Origin: JAXGMQ01 sp964613055
Lineage (GTDB): Bacteria > Caldisericota > Caldisericia > JAAYUI01
Assembly: GCA_964613055.1 (NCBI GenBank)
Contig: CAZTGD010000024.1
Coordinates: forward strand, 1-27,533
DNA: 27,533 nt
Reading direction: 5' to 3'
Shown in pieces: positions 9,001 to 12,593 of this stretch. Position 1 is the first letter of the stretch; each line of letters starts with the position of its first letter. Below the pieces are notes generated by a model that was not told the origin of the DNA, did not search any database, and worked only from the letters and a program-made list of their open reading frames with translations. The translations under genes and the position numbers were made by a program.

Positions 9001-10178
9001 TCGCCGGCATCTCCAGATAGAGTAATACCAGTCGGTAAACTCCATTCAATGCTATACTCTACATCTTGTGCATTTGCGGCGTTTGAACGGGCTGTGACTG
9101 TTGCCTGATTTGCTACCATGTAGTCAGGTGATGTTGCGGGATAGGATTCCTCTGTTGTTGAAACCTCAACTGTTTTGTAGCCACTTGTTGTCGGTTGAAC
9201 TAATCCAATCTCTTTATCAAAGATAACACTCACCCAGCTACTAGCAGGGATAGGCATATCTGGTGCTACAGCAGTATCCAGGTATACAGTCATAGTTCTA
9301 TTTGTTGAATCAGCCTCAACAGCAAGTACTGGAGCTTGATTAACTCCAGCCCAATATGTAGGCCCATCTATATGACTCACCGTATCTTGAAAAACAGGAG
9401 CTAGTGAGTCGTGCCATACCCTGACCTTTGTTGAATCAAGGGTGCCGTCTGGGAAGGATGTGTAACCACCATATGTAGAGGGGAATTTTATCTGTATATA
9501 TTCATTCGCATTAAGTTCACCACAGGCATCTCTTCTGAAAAGTACACCGAATTTTGTATTTGCTGATGTTGAACCATATCCATAGTAATAGGTCGAGGAC
9601 GTTGTGTTGGGGTCACTGAGTACTTTAATCTGGGTCACCTTGCCCATCAATTCATATGAAGCGATGTCTGGGTTTTCAGGCACACCAGTAGTGGGGTTGA
9701 TTGAATCAACCTGAATATTCATGGGACCACAGTTTGGGCAGGGAGGTAGTTTAATACCATAGGATTTGTTTATGGTTATCTTTACACTGTCAGCGGCACC
9801 GTTAACTGTGTAGGTATTGTTTAGTCTCACCTGGAGAACGTTTCCAACTGGTGTTACGGACGATACAGATTGTGGATAGTAGTACTCTGTTGGGTATACA
9901 TCCGAATCCCACACCCCCACAGTAATGTATCCATACGAGTATGTGTAGGTTGAAGCAGCTGGAAGAATAGAACCATCCAGGAATGTTATATTAAAACCAT
10001 CAAAATCAGCTGCCTGGTCAAATTTCAATTCGAATTCTGCTTCCTCACCACAAACAGCAGGATCGATAGTTATCTCCAACGTTCCCGGTACAACCGCCTT
10101 AGTATCGGGTGATGGAATAACGATCATCACACTCGTTATCATCAGAATACTCAAGACTATGTTTATTATCTTCTTCAT
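1..10178 (-). CDS. Giant secreted modular beta-repeat protein (3' end outside window)
   Basis: I read this frame codon by codon from the ATG at 10176-10178 to the left edge and found no stop: 3392 codons, still open. A good ribosome binding site (AAAGGAG) sits about 7 nt before the ATG. The N-terminus is a typical signal peptide (MKKIINIVLSILMITSVMIV, probable cleavage near residue 32 after TKA), so the protein is exported. The rest is Thr/Ser/Pro/Gly/Asn-rich beta sequence made of about 18 degenerate modules. Each has strands such as AxYTIxFxTG, ITITFPxGTxxP, a GDxVxIRF strand, a GIxNPxxAGxYxLxV strand and a TSxxPxxxxSxxYxI signature. At the left edge it passes into a different, Ig-like (BIG-type) beginning, ITLxPSSxSLxVNQTG. 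No catalytic motif is visible. Inferred role: surface, S-layer-associated or adhesin-like protein; the anchor would lie outside the window. Confidence 0.9.
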   Translation of the reverse strand, partial: MKKIINIVLSILMITSVMIVIPSPDTKAVVPGTLEITIDPAVCGEEAEFELKFDQAADFDGFNITFLDGSILPAASTYTYSYGYITVGVWDSDVYPTEYYYPQSVSSVTPVGNVLQVRLNNTYTVNGAADSVKITINKSYGIKLPPCPNCGPMNIQVDSINPTTGVPENPDIASYELMGKVTQIKVLSDPNTTSSTYYYGYGSTSANTKFGVLFRRDACGELNANEYIQIKFPSTYGGYTSFPDGTLDSTKVRVWHDSLAPVFQDTVSHIDGPTYWAGVNQAPVLAVEADSTNRTMTVYLDTAVAPDMPIPASSWVSVIFDKEIGLVQPTTSGYKTVEVSTTEESYPATSPDYMVANQATVTARSNAANAQDVEYSIEWSLPTGITLSGDAGDWIEIQFQDLENVNWPLSSNTPFSPGLGNYPPTVGFSNSTYSYYYDDIEYGSVVSPTAPTSTLRVQLPLGYEISAGTSFTMTIKHPTLDNTATPGRYRIMLRHNKDTSNTWSYSNYFAIVDGVSFNSGSVIVEPPTVYREAQYTIYFEIGQELRPGDEINVFFPTETSFTNYQSIPAGSVWLVWDTVAPSFGASDCRMNYNAATWVEGEPRHLELNAPIESSYGEEGDKVTITLPGSPGDYVIGDGGPPPDTFVGIRFCLNSGIKNPNEAGAYNLEISTTTQPERSLSSPYNISTAITNVEMKPTPNATCSTNVQYQLTFKTGGNGGLDGSAGDYIDIDFQDLLKNPQPDFASILNTFQSTEAVTEVDCYSSPPFTSSMAYWTISFMPGQAVNNTIDIKFPPNVTMPSTIPTTECFIFSGAQIPNMFDNDVVGPGIVNPTTITMVDSHRIRLALPAAIPAGDDVYIRFSRSAGIINPSAPGSAYTVNISTDSQPYLTPGFFGITEDFLPSYGAQIPTADMEWRTDVNPTPATDVFCPTPIPNYAGASAQYLFTVRTSGTCTFNNATVDIKFPEGTYIPSSIDPSYIQIRTQADTDFGFALDTTCSTGTSTPASITIDQINRTISFPLPAGFNATQNAHILICRDAGIRNPTTVSVSNQLGVTVTGTAGCSGGELTVQATSERYAITPSPIGGIIPPLHTITIGGGYYYYGYSSNHPSSIQPIGPQALRLYLPAGLKINPSQSIDVTITGAAGLVNTCQEGAYIVKVRTSKEPSWVDSEPYSIVDTVQFSCGIYPDVNPPSTSSEAQYDISFTVGQSSGLEANIGTITVAFPSGTTIGGYSSVPAGSIYVSTLPITGGCPPDPPAQPVILPPSVSGSAITFTTPIHIGNSQTVYVRFCKSAGIKNPYQAGSYTLQVKTSKQPNYGVSCNYAIGTAISDVNVEPIPASACNQNTQYKITFKQGSSGGIKGSNGDYIDINFYHPDNPGADQASISNIFTAVNVPSPSTVMVTPYGYSYSYMSSSASAVEWVDTDEGKKLRIYVPADFTSNASGQVTVIFETGAGLDNTCSPGQYKVRVSTSLEQEEVDSDPYSIEDAPRNITVDVQPSTVSKEAEYTIRFRVGPNGGLTANSDTISIAFPTGTTLPYNSISAGSIWIAEATDFTSTGCPPVPFGGGTAYQVELPPDVTSQTITFTTPTNIANNADVVIRFCLNAGIKNPYTADAYRLQVKTSKQSAYGISEPYAITSAISDVVVTPNPNTVGVCDVEYTVEFKNGNSSLNGDLGDYVDIQFKDKDKNPAPDYASISTDFTQGNSISDLYVQPLTQPMIQGVGVDGSSRWDISFGIDSSSGLSVGDEIYVQFPSGCTDAGGGNNLRINTQQWDDYSFHPGQSTYTPGTPTQYPCTLSGSLLTITITNPIPAGSDVYIRIPRGEIDNPSVLLGNAFLTVSTNKQPTPVISNYIAFSENQTFDILSAPIDTNYGNPTPPGYGGPFSPKVYPTTAGEYSQINLSFLIRPQHHLQPISGTRPTISVTFPPEFNLPNTINTEDIWVSCGNSLSDQPFLNNCVFNKDPICQGVQGTDYDHIDVIPTISGNTITFEVPSFFDTNPNVFAGDCVHVQFRRTANIKNPSSSGVFPFYITTSGNNTLGSNYGKPVRTENISITPAENPLGPLSIPTSSITLNSGYGTTGSTHPSKVVALGDKYLRIYLPLGFTFNANGTAKIKFEKSAGLCNTNTPGSYIAKVRTSKEPTWIESAPYSIIAAVTGINVEVVPPIINMPANYTIDFEDTSSGGLVKDIGTITIAFPTETVVPMSIPAGTVYVAKNVNFDNSICPPTHTGILGTDYAPLSAPSVVSGDQVTITTPIDINAGDHIYIRFCESANIKNPPNPKYYTLQLMTSAQPDFVVSNPYAIKSGLSMPKVEVVPNTVSRASSTAVLAVDAPPGTNPIQLENVSGWLVGDLILIGDVLHPFSPVNSHFTRVTAVNTITNELTLQTPIPVGTNFLAGDNVYLSRTGITDTSTGASTANSIPVNNSSLFEITEYVAVGNIGTQPDLSVVVSHLAANTLGLSPNITAGLPVGTRVELVRFEQPAGGCTGDVYAETTIKFKLGTSGSLLAGRDKIYVALEYGPSTNDRGYNMTGNSISSGSVMVNDVVCSIAPTIGYTPVGGKYEPQPTPTFGDDYVTLEITVPEDLNAGTEVVVTILPNSGIPNPYVAGSYTVAVWTSVEQSANESRAYEIVDGVVFGEVGVTVTPPSTSENASYIVDFYTCEPLTENVDDITITFPDDTTVPEGIMPNHIFIDNDPVFDGTAADATPHEQALAPIIVSGRSITFTTSKSFSGNDNHVYIKFTYEAGLINPTTAGSYKLKVRTSKQPKDVNSPYYEIRDTSTKAEVIPNPATANRPNVEYTIKFVLSGAGNLTKDISWIKMQFPDNDIFGAGGGYSTVEALLPASISPDNITVNGKSLTVLPTVDTVDRTIKLIVPETIDAGTEITVVILSGAGLTNPVVGSYRMGIQTSVEPVYIDTEIYSIKSALGGTGGTLSPEVCLSYDYSLLVNDVNNGDSVFDVDSILGWTQFDVALLGDFVSSNMDNVFMARVEGIDTVAGPPPDLSFTYTTARRFPLGTPIFRMKEYPNITVIDTNPCNIGDTTVDVTDASSFTPGDMISIGSGAGADIVRVESVNVSVTPHQIGFLPPAQGAHPVGAEIALIPCNVGLVNAEAYYMIHFITGGTGNLNQAVSTITLIFPHDTYVPDSIIPSSISVSPDGIDFTNCSDVEVDSDNRKIVLTVPTSIPANNDVYVRITSKSGIRNPSVPGSTYRMQIATSSEPDFVDSRSYEIEGAGAPTVTVNPCTAGAVGAVHTIEFNITNSIPQGQTITITFPTDYVMPSVVRQENVKINGTQVSGPIPPPENNKVEITAPKDLPSSSKVVVEFLESFKLKNPPTPGHYRLKVRTSIEPDNLDVESNNYYICPEVKLAGITLIPSSLSLGVNQTGQVQAQAKDENGDN
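115..9170 (-). repeat. Array of about 18 degenerate TSxxPxxxxSxxYxI protein modules
   Basis: Within the giant gene the signature (K/Q)(V/I)xTSxxPxxxxSxxYxI, or a clear relative, recurs at about 9140, 8675, 8160, 7520, 6985, 6680, 6240, 5760, 5300, 4650, 4085, 3760, 3310, 2330, 1900, 1460, 540 and 145. Typical spacing is 400-550 nt (about 130-180 residues). Two subtypes are visible: one reads EPxWVDSxPYSI (6680, 5760, 3760) and the other KQPxYGxSxxYAI followed by A-I-S-D-V (8160, 6240, 5300). They alternate, giving a longer period of about 930-1000 nt. The repeats are conserved at protein level and only loosely at DNA level, so they are old duplications rather than recent identical copies. Confidence 0.8.
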
Positions 10179-10243
10179 CTGGCACTCCTTTCGCCAAATC
10201 CTTCTTCTTCGCTGTTTTCTTCTATCTTGTAATTAACTGACAT

Positions 10244-10313
10244 CCTTATAACTGCAATACATGCATTATCTGATTTGGGTTTATATCTGTATCTATAAAG
10301 CCAGTTATTAAGG
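10244..10313. promoter_or_regulatory. Imperfect inverted repeat and TAACTG direct repeats upstream of the giant gene
   Basis: Between the HTH gene and the giant gene, CCTTATAACTG (10244-10254) faces CAGTTATTAAGG (10302-10313). The arms match at 11 of 12 positions with one missing A, and 47 nt separate them. Another TAACTG lies at 10234-10239, exactly 15 nt from the one at 10249-10254. Such spaced half-sites would suit a small DNA-binding protein like the adjacent HTH protein, or the arms could pair in the mRNA. The symmetry is directly visible; the function is inference. Confidence 0.35.
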
Positions 10314-10316
10314 AAA

Positions 10317-10523
10317 CTAATCTGATTCATTCTTATCATCTTCTGACAGAATCACCTTGTTGTTCTTGATATAAGATTCCAGATCAGACGCCTCAATTTT
10401 GAGAAGCCTACCAATTCTAACTACCGGGAATTTCCCTCTACGAACGTACTGACGCATGGTTGTATAATGAATACCCAGCAATTCAGCGGCCTCCTTCAGG
10501 CTTAGCAACTTCTTTTCTTCCAT
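10317..10523 (-). CDS. Small excisionase-type helix-turn-helix DNA-binding protein
   Basis: A complete 68-residue protein with ATG at 10521-10523, preceded by a perfect GGAGG 6 nt upstream. Nearly the whole length is one HTH_17/excisionase-family (MerR-like winged) domain. Residues 8-18 (SLKEAAELLGI) and 20-30 (YTTMRQYVRRG) form the helix-turn-helix, then KFPVVRIGRLLKI is the wing and EASDLESYIKN the final helix. The tail is acidic. Members of this family bind DNA as Xis-like architectural proteins or small regulators. No integrase or phage gene is near, and the gene lies 138 nt upstream of the giant surface-protein gene on the same strand, so a local regulator or cotranscribed leader gene is more likely than a phage excisionase. 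That role is inferred from position only. Confidence 0.88.
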   Translation of the reverse strand: MEEKKLLSLKEAAELLGIHYTTMRQYVRRGKFPVVRIGRLLKIEASDLESYIKNNKVILSEDDKNESD

Positions 10524-10552
10524 GGAATGCCTCCAATCTACTTCATTCGGGG

Positions 10553-10581
10553 AGTATATGTTACTTTTAGATACTTGTCAA
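10553..10581 (-). promoter_or_regulatory. Strong sigma-70 promoter for the HTH gene (and possibly the giant gene)
   Basis: On the minus strand TTGACA (10576-10581) is followed after exactly 17 nt by TATACT (10553-10558). That is a perfect -35 and a 5/6 -10 at ideal spacing. The predicted start near 10546 gives a leader of about 22 nt containing the GGAGG site of the HTH gene. No terminator is seen before the giant gene, so this promoter may serve both. Confidence 0.82.
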
Positions 10582-10845
10582 TAGGTATTACTATTTATTC
10601 TATCATCTTAATATTAATTGGTTGATTTTATATCATATATTATAGAAAAGACATGTAATATTCAGTATTTGCTCATTATACACATTTGGTGATATATGAA
10701 ACAGTGGATGGTGTATTATTTGATGATGTGACCAGTTTTCCAGAACTGGATATGTATGCTCGATATAAGTCGCTACCAAACAAATCGGCAACACTAATAG
10801 CGATGATTCAAAATTTGATAATCCCTGATACTAAATAATTCCTGT
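10582..10845. other. AT-rich intergenic spacer between divergent HTH and lexA genes
   Basis: The gap between the HTH start (10523) and the lexA start (10919) is 395 nt. Its outer parts carry the HTH promoter and the lexA promoter. The middle is strongly AT-rich between about 10585 and 10680. I see no RNA gene, terminator or mobile-element end. A 49-codon plus-strand frame (10689-10838) is open but lacks a ribosome binding site and is treated as doubtful. Confidence 0.6.
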
Positions 10846-10851
10846 TATAAT
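10843..10851 (+). promoter_or_regulatory. Extended -10 promoter of lexA
   Basis: TGTTATAAT contains a perfect TATAAT (10846-10851) with the TGn extension. No convincing -35 lies at 16-18 nt, which is usual for extended -10 promoters. The start would be near 10858, giving a leader of about 60 nt before the lexA ATG. Confidence 0.6.
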
Positions 10852-10871
10852 GGCAGATAAAATCAATCAGT

Positions 10872-10884
10872 GAACTTTTGTGTC
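10872..10884 (+). promoter_or_regulatory. Possible SOS (LexA) box in the lexA leader
   Basis: GAACTTTTGTGTC resembles the Gram-positive-type LexA operator GAAC-N4-GTTC: the left half is perfect and the right half is degenerate (GTGT). It lies just downstream of the predicted transcription start and upstream of the ribosome binding site, where autorepression would work. The match is weak and the operator class in this organism is unknown. Confidence 0.3.
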
Positions 10885-10918
10885 ATATTATTCGTATGAT
10901 ATATACAGAGGTGAACAA

Positions 10919-11509
10919 ATGACGAAGAATCTCACAAAAAGGGAGAAGGACGTTCTGGACTGCATCCGTGAGTACTCTTTGCAGAAGGGTCTCGCTCCAA
11001 GTCTCAACGATATAAGAGTGTCCTTGGGGCTGTCTTCAACATCGACTGTTCACGAACACATATCCCGATTAATAGGCAAGGGCTATCTGGAAAAGCACCC
11101 TCACAGGGCAAGATCGGTACAGATAAGGGGACAATCAAATCCCTCTGTTAAAGTTACTACAATTCAAGACCTTGCAGGTCAGACGGATAAGGGATTGGGA
11201 GAACTCAAATCAGATGAATTTTTCCAACCAAAGACTGATTCTGTTGCAGTGATGATACAGGGCAACAGCATGTCCTCGGAAGGTGTTATTGACGGAGACT
11301 ATGTCATTGTCATTCCAGGTAATGGTGTTATGGATGGTGATGCTATTATCGGACTGATTGACGACTACAAGCCAGTAATCGGTAAGTTATTCCACCTTGG
11401 CTCCAAGATTATTATCAAACCAATCTGCAGTAGCCGTGATTCGACGGTGCTTGACCCAGAAAGGATAATAATCCTGGGTAGAGTGAAGGGTTTGGTCAGA
11501 AAGATCTAG
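10919..11509 (+). CDS. lexA: LexA-type SOS repressor
   Basis: 196 residues, the usual LexA length. I choose the ATG at 10919 because AGAGGTG ends 5 nt before it; an in-frame GTG at 10880 lacks a ribosome binding site and would add 13 unconserved residues. Residues 1-70 are the LexA winged helix (LTKREKDVLDCI at the start, then LAPSLNDIRVSLGLSSTSTV). Residues 80-196 are the S24 self-cleavage domain, with Ala86-Gly87 as cleavage site (DLAGQ), nucleophile Ser117 in GNSM and the strand EGVIDGDYVIV after it. The general-base lysine is probably Lys156, but without gaps the expected position holds Gly155 (VIGKLF against the usual TVKRF). Known role: represses DNA-damage genes until RecA filaments trigger self-cleavage. 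No other SOS gene is adjacent. It overlaps the convergent MBL gene by 4 nt. Confidence 0.9.
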   Translation: MTKNLTKREKDVLDCIREYSLQKGLAPSLNDIRVSLGLSSTSTVHEHISRLIGKGYLEKHPHRARSVQIRGQSNPSVKVTTIQDLAGQTDKGLGELKSDEFFQPKTDSVAVMIQGNSMSSEGVIDGDYVIVIPGNGVMDGDAIIGLIDDYKPVIGKLFHLGSKIIIKPICSSRDSTVLDPERIIILGRVKGLVRKI

Positions 11510-12144
11510 ATATTCCCGGTCATTCTTTTGTACAAATAGTTGCTTTCCTTTTCAATACTGTGTTTGGTTGGTGGTCCATGACCGGGAAATATCTCAAAGC
11601 TATCGGGAATACTTGACCATATTCTCATCAGCGAATCGCTCATGTGATGTGAATTGCAGTTTGGAAAATCTGTTCTACCTATTGAGCCTGCAAAGAGTAG
11701 GTCTCCTACAAATAAGGCATTGTCTGATTTTAGGCATATGTGCCCTGGACAGTGACCAGGTGTGAATACGACTATCAACTGAAAATCATTCACATTTATT
11801 AATTCACCATCTTCAACTACAATATCAACCGGTGGAGAATCATCGATAGGAGGAAGTGCGTTTATCATACTTGGTGATGGATTCTCAATATGTTTCCTTG
11901 CCAATGTATGTGATACGATTCTCGCACCAACTTTATCATGCATTATTTTATTCCCTGCTATGTGGTCGATATGTGAATGAGTGTTTATTATGTACTCAAC
12001 CTGTAATCCCTTTTCACCAACCCTGTCTATGACAGATTTCACTTCATACGATGGGTCAATAACAACTGCAAAGCCTGTATCCTCAGAGTAAACAAGATAT
12101 GTATTGACATCCAATGGTCCATTTGGATAGCGTTCAATCTTCAT
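11506..12144 (-). CDS. Metallo-beta-lactamase-fold hydrolase (glyoxalase II-like)
   Basis: 212 residues, complete. All metal ligands of the MBL fold are present: THSHIDH (His56, His58, Asp60, His61), His131 in PGHCPGH, Asp148 in VGDLLF and His189 in FPGHG. The short length and the GSIGRTDFP loop match the small glyoxalase II-like/YcbL-YqgX subgroup, which lacks the long C-terminal substrate-binding helices of true glyoxalase II. It is therefore probably a cytoplasmic thioester hydrolase of uncertain substrate. It is the last gene of the relA-dtd-MBL operon; its ATG shares one base with the dtd stop codon (TGATG), implying translational coupling. Its stop overlaps the convergent lexA stop. The same three-gene order is common in Firmicutes. 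Confidence 0.9.
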   Translation of the reverse strand: MKIERYPNGPLDVNTYLVYSEDTGFAVVIDPSYEVKSVIDRVGEKGLQVEYIINTHSHIDHIAGNKIMHDKVGARIVSHTLARKHIENPSPSMINALPPIDDSPPVDIVVEDGELINVNDFQLIVVFTPGHCPGHICLKSDNALFVGDLLFAGSIGRTDFPNCNSHHMSDSLMRIWSSIPDSFEIFPGHGPPTKHSIEKESNYLYKRMTGNI

Positions 12145-12593
12145 CAGAACAACCTTTCTGAATCCAGCAATATAGTTACTGGTCCATCGTTTATAAGAGA
12201 CACATTCATATGTGCACCGAAAACACCATGTTCTATAGTAACACCTGCTCTTTCAATCCTAATTGAAACTGCTTTCATTAGCTCTGTTGCTAGGTCTGGT
12301 TCTGATGATGCAGTGAAACTGGGTCTATTCCCTTTCCTGACATCACCTGCAAGAGTAAATTGAGATACAATTAACACCGATCCTAAAACAGCTGAAATAT
12401 TGAGATTCATCTTATCATTTTCATCAGGAAAAATCCTCAAACCAAGAATCTTCTTCGAAATATATGCAACATCACTGTCACCATCACCTGCCATGGCACA
12501 CAAAAGAACTAACAATCCTTTTCCGATTGAAGATACTGTTCCACCATCAACCGACACACTAGCTTTGCTAACTCTCTGTATTACAGCTCTCAA
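12144..12593 (-). CDS. dtd: D-aminoacyl-tRNA deacylase
   Basis: 149 residues, the standard size. DTD hydrolyses D-amino acids (such as D-Tyr) from mischarged tRNA in the cytoplasm, acting as a homodimer. Diagnostic motifs are MRAVIQRV at the N-terminus, SQFTL (residues 77-81, with the Ser-Gln-Thr active-site strand) and NDGPVTILLDS (135-145), whose Gly137-Pro138 is the conserved Gly-cisPro that excludes L-amino acids. The start is a TTG lying in a 4-nt overlap (TTGA) with the relA stop codon. This is the only start that keeps the conserved N-terminus, so translation is probably coupled to relA. Second gene of the operon. Confidence 0.95.
   Translation of the reverse strand: MRAVIQRVSKASVSVDGGTVSSIGKGLLVLLCAMAGDGDSDVAYISKKILGLRIFPDENDKMNLNISAVLGSVLIVSQFTLAGDVRKGNRPSFTASSEPDLATELMKAVSIRIERAGVTIEHGVFGAHMNVSLINDGPVTILLDSERLF

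Noticed and set aside
115..9170. CRISPR or DNA satellite array as explanation of the repeats
   Set aside because: The repetition is at protein level with variable spacing and poor DNA identity, inside one open frame.
10880..10918. GTG start extending LexA by 13 residues
   Set aside because: No ribosome binding site before it, and the possible SOS box overlaps it; the ATG at 10919 has AGAGGTG at proper distance and gives the standard LexA N-terminus.
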